DNA of 64,000 nt. It comes from DASSJM01 sp049587975 (lineage in GTDB: Bacteria > Actinomycetota > UBA4738 > HRBIN12). The stretch lies in contig JBAVEY010000149.1 of assembly GCA_049587975.1 (NCBI GenBank), positions 26,764-90,763 of the forward strand, given 5' to 3'. Made by a program: the position numbers and the translations under genes. Below, piece by piece: positions 41,874-50,170 of the stretch. Under the pieces are notes generated by a model. It was not told where the DNA came from and searched no databases. It worked only from the letters and a program-made list of their open reading frames with translations. Position 1 is the stretch's first letter. Each line of letters opens with the position of its first letter.

Positions 41874-42329
41874 TCACTCCCCCACGAAGAACACGAGCCG
41901 GAAGCGGCCGATCTGGACCTCGTCGTGGGCAGCGAGCTTGGTCACCTCGACCCGCTCGCGGTTCACGTAGGTGCCGTTCATGCTCCCGAGATCGTGGATG
42001 TAGAACCCGTCGGGGTGGCGACGGATCTCCGCGTGCTTGCGGCTCACGCTGATGTCGTCGAGGAAAACGTCGCTCTCGGGGTTGCGGCCGGTGCTGGTGA
42101 CCTCTCCCTCGATCATGAACGTCGATCCGGCGTTGGGCCCATGCTTGACCAACAGGAGAGCCTGACCGGCCTTGAGCTCGTCCTCCGGGAAGGGGAACTC
42201 CTCCGGACCCTCCGTTTCGATCTCGACCGGGCTGAGGCCGAGGGTGGTCTCCTCCTGCAGGACAGCGCCGCAGTTCGCGCAGTAGCGCGCCTCGTCCTTG
42301 TTCGGATGTCCACAGCGGGTGCAGTACAC
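41874..42329 (-). CDS. garA: GarA-type FHA protein with N-terminal zinc ribbon
   Basis: 151 residues. A zinc ribbon (Cys3, Cys6, Cys17, Cys20) precedes a short linker with the EETTL motif (Thr28, Thr29) like the kinase-target ETT motif of GarA. The FHA domain (~56-151) has Gly81-Arg82, SRKH (96-99) and the SMNGT turn (116-120) for phosphothreonine binding. GarA switches 2-oxoglutarate and glutamate enzymes according to PknB/PknG phosphorylation. The zinc ribbon is not present in the mycobacterial protein. GTG 42329 has GGGGAG upstream. Confidence 0.88.
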   Translation of the reverse strand: MYCTRCGHPNKDEARYCANCGAVLQEETTLGLSPVEIETEGPEEFPFPEDELKAGQALLLVKHGPNAGSTFMIEGEVTSTGRNPESDVFLDDISVSRKHAEIRRHPDGFYIHDLGSMNGTYVNRERVEVTKLAAHDEVQIGRFRLVFFVGE

Positions 42330-42833
42330 GCTCGACTCCCCGTTGCCCTCGTCTCACCTCGACGGTCGGGTTCGAAAGGGTCGACCTCGACCTCGAGACC
42401 CACTCGAACCTATCGCCGATGGAGCACAGGGTCAACCGGAACCGAGGCGAAGACGAGCCGGTGGTCGACGGTTCCGGGTCTGAGATCCGATGGGTCGGGT
42501 GCAAGGGTCGATGGCAGGGAGACCCTGGGTTCCAGGGTGGACGCAGGGGACGTTCGACGACCGGTGAGCCTGCACCTCGACACCCGATCTGGATCAGCCG
42601 AACCTCGGGTCGACGTCGCCTCGCACGGCGAAACCTGGACGTGGACGGGCGACGCGGGTCGACCTCGCCTCCCGCGATCATCCGATCTCCGGGCCACGTC
42701 GAGACCACGTCCCGGCCACCGGATGCCGGCGAGCCGTCGACCCTCAGGGTTCGGTCCGCCGCCTCCTCGACAGGTGGAGCTTCGCGGTCGATACAACCGG
42801 AGACTTCGGCCGGAGACTTCGAGTGGAGCGGCC
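42330..42833. other. 504-bp gene-free, palindrome-rich spacer between gcvH and garA
   Basis: No convincing coding frame on either strand. It is rich in GGTCGA (six copies on the plus strand by eye) and short palindromes: GGTCGACC twice, a 7-bp hairpin at 42522-42538 (ACCCTGG-GTT-CCAGGGT), and the direct repeat CCGGAGACTTCG at 42797-42808 and 42810-42821. It may hold a decayed gene or small repeats. The garA ribosome site is at its minus-strand end. Confidence 0.6.
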
Positions 42834-43226
42834 TCAGGCGTCCTGCTGCTCGACGAACGCTCGATACGCCGCGGCGTCCATCAGGCCGTCGAGCGCGGCG
42901 GGATCCTCCACGTCCAGCAGGACCAGCCACCCGTCCCCGTAGGGCTGCTCGTTCACGAGCTCGGGACGTTCCTGCAGCAGCGGGTTGCGTTCGGCGACGG
43001 TGCCCGTCACCGGGGCGAACACATCCGAGACCGACTTGGTCGACTCGACCTCGCTGAAGGGTTGGTTCGCGGTCACGGCCGTACCTTCGTCGGGCACGTC
43101 GACGTACACGACGTCGCCGAGCGCATCCTGGGCGAAGTCGGTGATGCCGACCCGGATCCGGTTCGAGCCTTCGTCGCGCGCCCACTCGTGTTCGGCGGTG
43201 TACCGGAGGTCGTCCGGGAACTCCAT
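42834..43226 (-). CDS. gcvH: Glycine cleavage system H protein
   Basis: 130 residues. The lipoyl-carrying domain has the lipoylated Lys64 in VESTKSVSD, with the HEW start motif at 13-15 and GDVVYVDVP. It shuttles the aminomethyl group between P, T and L proteins. It lies upstream of garA in the same orientation, as in mycobacteria, but separated by 504 bp. Confidence 0.95.
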   Translation of the reverse strand: MEFPDDLRYTAEHEWARDEGSNRIRVGITDFAQDALGDVVYVDVPDEGTAVTANQPFSEVESTKSVSDVFAPVTGTVAERNPLLQERPELVNEQPYGDGWLVLLDVEDPAALDGLMDAAAYRAFVEQQDA

Positions 43227-43298
43227 GCTGTCTCCTCGTCGTGGCGGGCCGGATGCAGGCTGGAACCTAGCACGTCGGCCGGGAGGCTTCGCCGGCCA

Positions 43299-43898
43299 TC
43301 AGGCGGAGGGGTCGGCGGCTCGGTCCGACGGCCTTCGCCAGGCACGACGGAGGTCCCCCACGTACAGGGCGGTCGCGACGTAGTACTCGACGATGCCGGC
43401 TACGAAGATGGCCCAGCCGCAGGCCAGAGCGGCCGGCGCGAGCGCGTAGCCGAGGGTCCCCCACGCGATGCACGCGATCGCCGCCATCAGCGCGAACGTC
43501 GCGACCTTGCCCAGGTACCGGACCTCGATCCGGGCTCGACGCTTCGAGAGCAGCACGAGCCCGGCGACCAGCACCGCCACGTCGCGGAGCAGGATGAGCA
43601 GCGCCGCCCACAGCGGGAACGCGTCGCGGACGACGAGCGCGATCAACCCGGCCGCGATCGCCAGACGATCGGCCACGGGGTCCAACACCTTGCCGAGCTC
43701 CGAAACCTGGCCGGTCGCTCGGGCGATCGCCCCGTCGACCCAGTCGGTGGCCAGCACGACCACGAAGAGGGCGAGACCCGCCTCAGTAGTGTCGGGATCG
43801 ACGATCAGGGTCACGAAGACCGGGATGAGTGCGATCCGGAGGAACGAGAGGAGGTTCGGGATCGTGAGGATGCGGTCGGTATCGGCCGGCGCCACCAT
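43299..43898 (-). CDS. CDP-alcohol phosphatidyltransferase (PgsA-like)
   Basis: A 199-residue membrane enzyme with several helices. The CDP-alcohol motif is complete: DWVDGAIARATGQVSELG followed by KVLDPVADR. The start ILTIPNLLSFLRI is typical of phosphatidylglycerophosphate synthase; a cardiolipin or inositol phospholipid synthase is possible. ATG 43898 follows a TACGTT hexamer by 9 nt, directly after the tRNA gene. Confidence 0.85.
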   Translation of the reverse strand: MVAPADTDRILTIPNLLSFLRIALIPVFVTLIVDPDTTEAGLALFVVVLATDWVDGAIARATGQVSELGKVLDPVADRLAIAAGLIALVVRDAFPLWAALLILLRDVAVLVAGLVLLSKRRARIEVRYLGKVATFALMAAIACIAWGTLGYALAPAALACGWAIFVAGIVEYYVATALYVGDLRRAWRRPSDRAADPSA

Positions 43899-43907
43899 GG
43901 CGCGGCG

Positions 43908-43913
43908 AACGTA
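43908..43913 (-). promoter_or_regulatory. -10 hexamer TACGTT for pgsA-like gene (leaderless)
   Basis: On the minus strand TACGTT lies 9 nt before ATG 43898, just past the tRNA-Pro 3' end. Confidence 0.4.
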
Positions 43914-43921
43914 TCACCCGG

Positions 43922-43996
43922 TCGGGCCGGCGGGATTCGAACCCGCGACCTCCTGACCCCCAGTCAGACGCGCTAACCAAGCTGCGCCACGGCCCG
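43922..43996 (-). tRNA. tRNA-Pro (anticodon GGG)
   Basis: A complete cloverleaf on the minus strand: acceptor CGGGCCG/CGGCCCG, D arm GCGC...GCGC, anticodon stem TCTGA/TCAGG with 7-nt loop CTGGGGG (anticodon GGG), variable AGGTC, T arm GCGGG-TTCGAAT-CCCGC, discriminator A. CCA is not encoded. Confidence 0.93.
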
Positions 43997-44018
43997 TGGG
44001 AGGAGTCTACCCCCGGGC

Positions 44019-45320
44019 TCAGCGGGGCCGGCGTCGGCCCTGGCGGAACCGCACGCCGATGGGCACGCCATCGAGGTCCAGGGCGCGTCGCAGCCGACCC
44101 TCGAGGAACCGCTGGTAGCTGGCCGAGGGCGGTCCGGAGCCGAACAGGACGAAGCGCGGAGGGCCCGCCGCGACCTGCGTCGCGTAGCGGTACCGGACGC
44201 CGCCGGGAGCCTGCTGCTCGGCCTGCGCGGCGGCGACGACCTCGTTCACGCGGGCGGTCGGGGCGCGGCTGGTCCACGCCTCGTACACGTGCTGCAGGAC
44301 CGCCGGGAGGCGGTGGACGCCGGTGCCGGCGATCGCCGAGGTCCGGAGCATGGGCGCACGCGCGTACGGGGAAAGCAGCTCGGTCAGCTCCTTGAAGGCC
44401 CGGTCTCGCTCCTCGACGAGGTCCCACTTGTTGGCCACGACGGCGAGCCCGCGACCGACCTCCATCACGCGCGCCGCGATGCGCTTGTCCTCCCCCGCGA
44501 ACCCTTGCGAGGCGTCGAGGACGAGCAGGGCGACATGCGCGCGCTCGATCGCGCGTTCCGCGCGCAGGAAGCTGTAGTACTCGACGCCCTGGGCCTTGGA
44601 TGGACGGCGGAACCCCGCCGTGTCCACGAAGCGCACCGGACCGTCCGGCCACTCGACGAGGGCGTCCACGGCGTCGCGCGTGGTTCCCGCCTCCTCGTAC
44701 ACGACGGAGCGCTCCTCCCGTACGAGACGGTTGAACAGGCTGGACTTGCCGACGTTCGGTCGCCCGACGATCGCGAACCGCGGCTCCTCCGCCTCCTCGG
44801 CCTCGGCGGAAGGCTCCTCGGGCAACAAGGCCACGAGCCGATCCAGGAGGTCGCCAGAGCCTCGCCCATGCAGGGCCGAGACCGGCACCGGATCCCCGAG
44901 GCCGAACGCGTGGAAGGCCGCGACCTCCGCCTCATCCCGCTCCGAGTCGACCTTGTTCACGACGACCAGGACCGGCACCTTCGCTCGGCGGAGGCGCCGA
45001 GCGAGGATCGCGTCCTCCTCGACGGGCCCCGTCTGGACGTCGACCACCAGCAACACGACGTCGGCCGTCCCGACCGCCCGTTCCGCCTGGTCGGACACCA
45101 ACGCCTCGATCCCCGTCGCCCCGTGCGCGAACCCACCCGTGTCGACCAACCTGAGGGTTCGACCCCTCCAGGTCGCCTCGAGCTCGACCCGGTCGCGGGT
45201 CACGCCGGGCATCTCGTGGGCGATCGCCTCGCGCGAGCCGAACAGCCGGTTCACGAGCGTCGACTTGCCCACGTTCTGGCGGCCGACCACGGCCACGGCG
45301 GGCGCGCTCGTCGGGCTCAC
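44019..45320 (-). CDS. der: Ribosome-assembly GTPase Der (EngA)
   Basis: 433 residues with two tandem GTPase domains (G1 motifs GRQNVGKST at 13-21 and GRPNVGKSS about 180 residues on) and a C-terminal KH-like domain ending RFRQGRRRPR. Der promotes 50S subunit assembly. GTG 45320 overlaps the cmk stop by 4 nt; cmk-der is a common actinobacterial pair. Confidence 0.95.
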   Translation of the reverse strand: MSPTSAPAVAVVGRQNVGKSTLVNRLFGSREAIAHEMPGVTRDRVELEATWRGRTLRLVDTGGFAHGATGIEALVSDQAERAVGTADVVLLVVDVQTGPVEEDAILARRLRRAKVPVLVVVNKVDSERDEAEVAAFHAFGLGDPVPVSALHGRGSGDLLDRLVALLPEEPSAEAEEAEEPRFAIVGRPNVGKSSLFNRLVREERSVVYEEAGTTRDAVDALVEWPDGPVRFVDTAGFRRPSKAQGVEYYSFLRAERAIERAHVALLVLDASQGFAGEDKRIAARVMEVGRGLAVVANKWDLVEERDRAFKELTELLSPYARAPMLRTSAIAGTGVHRLPAVLQHVYEAWTSRAPTARVNEVVAAAQAEQQAPGGVRYRYATQVAAGPPRFVLFGSGPPSASYQRFLEGRLRRALDLDGVPIGVRFRQGRRRPR

Positions 45321-45964
45321 GCCAGCCCGCGGTCGCGTACGAGCTCCAGCGCGCGCTCGGCGACCTCGTCGGGTGTGAGCTCCGTGGTATCCAGGACCAC
45401 CGCGTCGGACGCCGGCACGAAGGGGTTCGTCCGCGCATCCAGGCGGTCCCGCGACCCGAGCGCCTCGGCGACCCGCTCGCGGTCGCCATCACGCTCGAAC
45501 GCCCGGCGATCCACCCGCTCCTCGGGATGCGCCTGCAGGAACAGCTTGAGCGGCGCGTCGGGCACCACCACCGCGCCGATGTCGCGCCCCTCCATCACGG
45601 CACCGGCGGCGGCCAGGCGTTGCTGCTCCGCCCGGAGCACGGCCCGAACCTCGGGGTGACGCGAAACCGAGGAGACGCTCGACTCGACCTGCGGGGACGT
45701 GAGATCGGCCTCCGGCGCCCGTCCGTCGATCGTGAGTTCGGGAGGGCGAACGCTCGAGTCGAGGTCGAACCGGAGGCCGCGCGCCAGTCGCTCGAGCGCA
45801 CCCGCCTCGTCGGGCGAGACGCCGTCGCGATAGGCCCTCAGGGCGAGGGCGCGATACATCAGCCCCGTGTTCACGTAGGGAAGGCCGAGCTCGGCCGCGA
45901 GGCGTCGCGCGAGCGTGCTCTTGCCGGTGCCAGCCGCCCCGTCGATCGCGATGACCGGCCTCAA
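45317..45964 (-). CDS. cmk: Cytidylate kinase
   Basis: A 215-residue P-loop kinase phosphorylating CMP/dCMP. P-loop IDGAAGTGKST (8-18), GLMYRALA as the NMP-binding start, and GRDIGAVVVPDA. TTG 45964 overlaps the aroA stop by 4 nt and keeps the full MRPVIAIDG start. Confidence 0.94.
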   Translation of the reverse strand: MRPVIAIDGAAGTGKSTLARRLAAELGLPYVNTGLMYRALALRAYRDGVSPDEAGALERLARGLRFDLDSSVRPPELTIDGRAPEADLTSPQVESSVSSVSRHPEVRAVLRAEQQRLAAAGAVMEGRDIGAVVVPDAPLKLFLQAHPEERVDRRAFERDGDRERVAEALGSRDRLDARTNPFVPASDAVVLDTTELTPDEVAERALELVRDRGLA

Positions 45965-47337
45965 CCCTCCACCTCGATCCGCGCGCCGAGCGCGCGCATC
46001 GTTGGCACGAACCCCGGGAACGAGACCTCGACCGCCTCGATGCCATCGATCGAGACAGGACCCTTGGCGGCGAGCGCCGACACCACGGCCGCCATCGCCA
46101 TGCGGTGGTCGCCGTGTGCATCGACCTCGCCTCCAACCAGACCCCCACCGCCAACGATCAGGTCGTCTCCGACGATCTCGGCTCCGCCTCCCAGCGAGCG
46201 GAGCGTGACCACCGCTGCGGCGAGGCGATCGCTTTCCTTCACGCGAAGCTCGGCCGCGCCCTCGAACCGTGTCTGATCCGTCGCGTGCGCGGCGAGCAGC
46301 GCGAGCATCGGCACCTCGTCGATCACGAGCGGGAGCTCGTCCGCCCCGACGACGGTCCCCAGCAGGGCGCCCCCCGGCCCGACCTCGAGGGACCCGACCG
46401 GCTCCCCGAGCTCCTCGCCCCCGGTCGCGGTTCGGACCGCGACCCCCATCCGCTCGAGGACCCGCAGGAAGGTCGTACGTGTCGGGTTCAGCCCGACATC
46501 GTCGATCACCAGGGCCTTCCCGGAAAGGACGGCGGCGGCGACCAGGAACGCGGCCGAGGAGACGTCGCCCGGGACCTCCGCCGAGAATCCGCCGTGCTGG
46601 AACGCTCGGACCGTCGCCCGGCCGGGCTCGAAGGAGACGGGCGCGCCGAGCCGGGCCAGTCCCCGTTCGGTGTGATCGCGGGTGGCGGCGGGCTCGAGCA
46701 CGGTGGTCTCCCCCCGGGCCGCCACTCCGGCCAGCAGGACGGCACCCTTCACCTGGGCGCTCGGGACCGTGGTCCGATGCTCGATCCCGTTGAGCGCTCC
46801 CCCCCGCACCGCGACCGGGGCGCGCCCATCGGTCGTACTGACCTCGGCGCCCATCGCCCGCAGCGGCCGGGCGACACGTTCCATCGGCCTGCCGGTGAGG
46901 CTCGGGTCGCCCTGCAGGACCGTCTCGAACGGCGTGGACGCGACGACCCCCGCCAGCAGGCGCATCGTCGTGCCCGAGTTCGCGCAGTTCAACGGTCCCT
47001 TCGAGGGGTGAAGCGCACGTCGACCTCGGCCCTCGATCACCAGCCCTCGACCCCGAGGTCGAGGGTCGTTCGTCGTGGAACGGTCACCGTTCGCCTCCGC
47101 AGCGGGGTTCGAAGCCCAACCCTCGAGTGCAACGCCAGCCTCGGTGGGCGCGATCTCGGCCAGGCAGCTCGCCGTCGCCCTGACGTCAAGGGACGCGGGG
47201 AGGCCCCGGAGCTCGCTCCGGCCGAGCCCGGTGGTCGCGAGGATCAACCATCGATGCGAGATCGACTTGTCACCGGGCACGCTGGCTCGACCTCCCTCGA
47301 TGCCGCCGGGGTGGACGATCGCGCGCACGCCGGTCAT
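45961..47337 (-). CDS. aroA: 3-phosphoshikimate 1-carboxyvinyltransferase (EPSP synthase) with in-frame insertion
   Basis: 458 residues. EPSPS makes 5-enolpyruvylshikimate-3-phosphate in aromatic synthesis. Signatures: PGDKSISHR (21-29), NSGTTMRLLAG (120-130), GDVSSAAF, and DHRMAMA near the C-terminus. Between about residues 68 and 98 an extra ~25-30 residues (WASNPAAEANGDRSTTNDPR) interrupt the usual short loop. The DNA there contains two hairpins. The frame is kept and the flanks match the family, so the enzyme is probably active. ATG 47337 overlaps the tyrA stop. Confidence 0.92.
   Translation of the reverse strand: MTGVRAIVHPGGIEGGRASVPGDKSISHRWLILATTGLGRSELRGLPASLDVRATASCLAEIAPTEAGVALEGWASNPAAEANGDRSTTNDPRPRGRGLVIEGRGRRALHPSKGPLNCANSGTTMRLLAGVVASTPFETVLQGDPSLTGRPMERVARPLRAMGAEVSTTDGRAPVAVRGGALNGIEHRTTVPSAQVKGAVLLAGVAARGETTVLEPAATRDHTERGLARLGAPVSFEPGRATVRAFQHGGFSAEVPGDVSSAAFLVAAAVLSGKALVIDDVGLNPTRTTFLRVLERMGVAVRTATGGEELGEPVGSLEVGPGGALLGTVVGADELPLVIDEVPMLALLAAHATDQTRFEGAAELRVKESDRLAAAVVTLRSLGGGAEIVGDDLIVGGGGLVGGEVDAHGDHRMAMAAVVSALAAKGPVSIDGIEAVEVSFPGFVPTMRALGARIEVEG
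47044..47136. repeat. Palindromic in-frame insertion inside aroA
   Basis: Two adjacent hairpins: 47044-47052/47057-47065 (9-bp perfect stem, loop CCGA) and 47078-47084/47086-47092 (7-bp). The region matches the extra residues of AroA. A 13-nt string (GGGTCGTTCGTCG) recurs near 62891-62905 at the start of steA. Confidence 0.5.
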
Positions 47338-48428
47338 GCCAGCCGCAGGGGCTCGAACCAGCGGGCACGCAGCGCCCTCTCGGCGTCCTCGGCCGCGTCG
47401 GCTGCCACCGTGAGGTGCACCGTCCCACGCCCTCCCTCGGGTGAGTGCACGATCTGGAGGTCCTCGATGTTGACGCCCGCCTCGCTCATCGTCGAGGTCA
47501 CCTCCGCGAGGACGCCGGGGCGATCGGGAACCGGCACCTGCAGGACCGCGACGCCCGCCTTCACCTGCGGCTTCGCGGCGAGCGACAGCCGTGCGCGCTT
47601 GGCGTCGCCGAACGCACGCTCGACCCCATCGGCGTCCCCCGCACCGATCAGGCTCCGGAGCCGGGAGAGCCGGTCCACGTACAGGTCGATCGCGCGGGCG
47701 ATCGCGTCGGCGTTCGCGAGCAGGATGTCGCTCCACAGGCGCGGGCTCGAGGCGGCGAGGCGCGTCAGATCCCGGAACCCCCCGGCGGCGAGGAGCAGGA
47801 TCTCGGGTTCCCCCGCCTCCTCGGCGGCCGCTAGGCCCATCAACGACGTCGACGCGACCTGCGGCAGGTGGCTCACCACCGCGACCAGCCGGTCGTGGCG
47901 TTCGGGCTCCATGGGCGTCGGACGGGCGCCGACCTTCTCTACCCACGCCGCCACGCGGGCCAGGGTCGCCTCCGGGACCGACGGGGCCGGGCAGAGCACC
48001 CAGACCGCGCCATCGAGCACGGCCGCCGACGCGTGATCGGGCCCCGATCGCTCCGAGCCCCCCATCGGGTGCCCCCCCACGAAGCGTTCGGCATGCGCCG
48101 GATCGGCATCCCGGCCGACCTCGTCCATCACCTGAGACTTCACGCTCCCCACGTCCGTCACGATGGCCTCGGGCACGAGGCGCAGGACCTCCGCCACCAG
48201 GCGGCCCAGCGACGGGATCGGCGTGCAGACGAAGACCAGCGTCGCGCCTCGCACGCACCCCTGGAGCGTCGACGACGGGGTGAGCCCCGAGCGCTCGGCC
48301 GCCCGGGCCAGTGCCCACGGGTCGATGTCGAACCCGCGGACCGACTCCCCCGCCCGGACCGCGGCCATCGCGATCGAGGTGCCGATCAGCCCGGTCCCGA
48401 CGACCGCGACGCGCTCAGCCGAGGTCAT
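47334..48428 (-). CDS. tyrA: Prephenate dehydrogenase with ACT domain
   Basis: 364 residues from ATG 48428 (MTSAERVAVVGTG). N-terminal Rossmann domain with GTGLIG (11-16), catalytic-region HPMGGSERSGP, a helical dimer domain, and a C-terminal ACT domain beginning QVPVPDRPGVLAEVTSTM for feedback by tyrosine/phenylalanine. The frame is open upstream but conservation starts at this ATG. It overlaps aroH by 14 nt and aroA by 4 nt. Confidence 0.93.
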   Translation of the reverse strand: MTSAERVAVVGTGLIGTSIAMAAVRAGESVRGFDIDPWALARAAERSGLTPSSTLQGCVRGATLVFVCTPIPSLGRLVAEVLRLVPEAIVTDVGSVKSQVMDEVGRDADPAHAERFVGGHPMGGSERSGPDHASAAVLDGAVWVLCPAPSVPEATLARVAAWVEKVGARPTPMEPERHDRLVAVVSHLPQVASTSLMGLAAAEEAGEPEILLLAAGGFRDLTRLAASSPRLWSDILLANADAIARAIDLYVDRLSRLRSLIGAGDADGVERAFGDAKRARLSLAAKPQVKAGVAVLQVPVPDRPGVLAEVTSTMSEAGVNIEDLQIVHSPEGGRGTVHLTVAADAAEDAERALRARWFEPLRLA

Positions 48429-48786
48429 CGCGCAGCGTCTCCGCGCCGTCGAGGTACACGTGCTTGACCTCGCCGACCCCGCGCGGGGTATGGAACTGGA
48501 GGAGGACACGGATCACCGCTCGCATCGACCCAGCGACCGGGATCTCCTGCGCGCAGAGCAGCGGCACGCGGCCGAGGCCCATGCGCCGCGCCGCCTCGGC
48601 CGGGAACACCGACCGCAGGTCGTCCGTCACGGTGAAGAAGACGCTCACGATGTCCTCGGGCGCGACCTCGTTGCCCTCCAGCATCAGGCCGAGGAGGCGT
48701 TCGGTCGCCGTCAGGACCGAGGAGACGGTGTCCTGATCGACCCGGATCGCCCCGCGCGCCGCCCGTACCCTGATCTCGCCCACCAC
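48415..48786 (-). CDS. aroH: Chorismate mutase, AroH type
   Basis: A 123-residue trimeric AroH-fold chorismate mutase converting chorismate to prephenate, as in B. subtilis. Conserved: RAARGAIRVDQDT, SVFFTVTDDLRSVFPA and the CAQEIPVAGS active-site segment. GTG 48786 has a GGAGG site. With tyrA and aroA it forms a compact aromatic amino-acid unit. Confidence 0.93.
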   Translation of the reverse strand: MVGEIRVRAARGAIRVDQDTVSSVLTATERLLGLMLEGNEVAPEDIVSVFFTVTDDLRSVFPAEAARRMGLGRVPLLCAQEIPVAGSMRAVIRVLLQFHTPRGVGEVKHVYLDGAETLRDDLG

Positions 48787-48862
48787 GCCTCCGCCGCACC
48801 GATGTCGCGCGAAAGGCTACAGGGCGGGCTCGTTCACGGTCGGACGCGACGACCGAAGGGCG

Positions 48863-49600
48863 TCAGAGACCGGCGACGCGGTACAGCGCGCGCAGGTCAT
48901 CGGGCTCGAGCTCCCGGACGTCGCCGGGGCGGAGCCGTCCCAGGCGGATCGGTCCGACCCGCACACGGACCAGGCGGCGCACCGGCAGGCCGACGGCGTC
49001 GAGCATCTTGCGGACCTCGCGCTTGCGTCCCTCGACCATCACCAGCCTGACCCCACCTCGACCGCTCGCGCCGCCCCGGCCGCCCACGCCGCCGGCCGAG
49101 CGTGCGTCGACCGCCTTCGCGATCCCGTCGTCGAGCTCCACGCCTCGACGCAGCCGCGACAGCTGGCGGTTCGACGGTGGACGGTCCACCTCTGCCAGGT
49201 ACTCCTTCTCGATCGCGTACCTCGGATGCGTCAGTCGATGCGAGAGCTCGCCGTCGTTCGACAGCAGCAGGAGCCCCTCGGTGTCACGGTCCAGCCGTCC
49301 CACGGGGAACACGTGGACGCCCTTGGGGAGGAAGTTGGTGAGATCGCGTTCGGCGTGCGGGTCCCGCATCGTGGTGGTCACGCCGCGCGGCTTGTGCAGA
49401 GCGAACGTCCGCAGCTCGGGATCGACGTTGACCTTCGCGCCGTCGACGCGCACCTGGTCCGTCGAGGGGTCGACGCGGTCCCCGAGCGTCGCCTCACGCC
49501 CGTTGATCCGCACGCGCCCCGCAGCGATCAGCTCCTCGCACGCGCGCCGCGACCCGAACCCGGCGCGGGCGAGCGCACGTTGGAGGCGCTCGACCGGCAT
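48863..49600 (-). CDS. 23S rRNA pseudouridine synthase RluB-like
   Basis: 245 residues: an N-terminal S4 RNA-binding domain (1-60) and an RsuA/RluB catalytic domain with Asp in GRLDRDTEGLLLL. A Gly-rich loop (GGVGGRGGASGRGG, ~170-183) interrupts the catalytic domain before VRLVMVEGRKREVR. The target is probably the 23S peptidyl-transferase region. It lies 6 nt downstream of scpB, the usual scpA-scpB-rluB order. Confidence 0.9.
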   Translation of the reverse strand: MPVERLQRALARAGFGSRRACEELIAAGRVRINGREATLGDRVDPSTDQVRVDGAKVNVDPELRTFALHKPRGVTTTMRDPHAERDLTNFLPKGVHVFPVGRLDRDTEGLLLLSNDGELSHRLTHPRYAIEKEYLAEVDRPPSNRQLSRLRRGVELDDGIAKAVDARSAGGVGGRGGASGRGGVRLVMVEGRKREVRKMLDAVGLPVRRLVRVRVGPIRLGRLRPGDVRELEPDDLRALYRVAGL

Positions 49601-49606
49601 CCGACG

Positions 49607-50170
49607 TCAGTCGGTGCCGGCCGTCTCGGCCTCCACGTCCCCTGCGCCCGCCCGTAGGAGCGGCGCGAGCGGAGGGAGGGCCGACAGGGAGGGCAACCCC
49701 AGCCGTTCGAGGAACTCGGGGGTCGTCCCGTACAGCACCGGCCGGCCCGGCGTCTCCTCGCGGCCGACCTCGGCCACGAGTCCGCGGTCCACCAGCGCGC
49801 GGAGGACCCCTTCGGAGTTCACCCCGCGGACGCCCGAGATCTGGTGACGCGTGACGGGCTGCTTGTACGCGACGATCGAAAGGGTCTCCAGCGCGGCCTT
49901 GGTCAACCGCGTGTGACGGGACGCGAGCACGTACTGCTCGACGACCGGCGCGGCCTCGGGGTGGGTCGTCAGGCGCCATCCGCCCCCGACGCTTCGGAGC
50001 GTGACCCCGGCGCCTCGCTCCTCGTACCCGCGCGCGAGCTCCTCGCACAGCCCATCGATCGTCGCCCGGTCGGCGCCCAGGGCTTGCGCGAGCACCGCGG
50101 AGGTCACGGGCTCGTCCGAGATGAAGAGCAGGGCCTCGAGCGAGCGGAGCGACGACGCACGCTGGCTCAC
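49607..50170 (-). CDS. scpB: Chromosome segregation and condensation protein ScpB
   Basis: 187 residues; two winged-helix domains of the SMC kleisin-associated protein. Typical: SLEALLFISDEPVTSAVLAQ, then ALETLSIVAYKQPVTRHQIS and LVDRGLVAEVG. GTG 50170 overlaps the scpA stop (GTGA); the frame open further upstream is shadow of scpA. Confidence 0.92.
   Translation of the reverse strand: MSQRASSLRSLEALLFISDEPVTSAVLAQALGADRATIDGLCEELARGYEERGAGVTLRSVGGGWRLTTHPEAAPVVEQYVLASRHTRLTKAALETLSIVAYKQPVTRHQISGVRGVNSEGVLRALVDRGLVAEVGREETPGRPVLYGTTPEFLERLGLPSLSALPPLAPLLRAGAGDVEAETAGTD

Noticed and set aside
41856..43976. A 706-codon plus-strand frame across garA, the spacer, gcvH and pgsA
   Set aside because: It is antisense to four certain features and ends inside the tRNA; shadow frame. 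Short frames inside the 42330-42833 spacer also lack ribosome sites and motifs.
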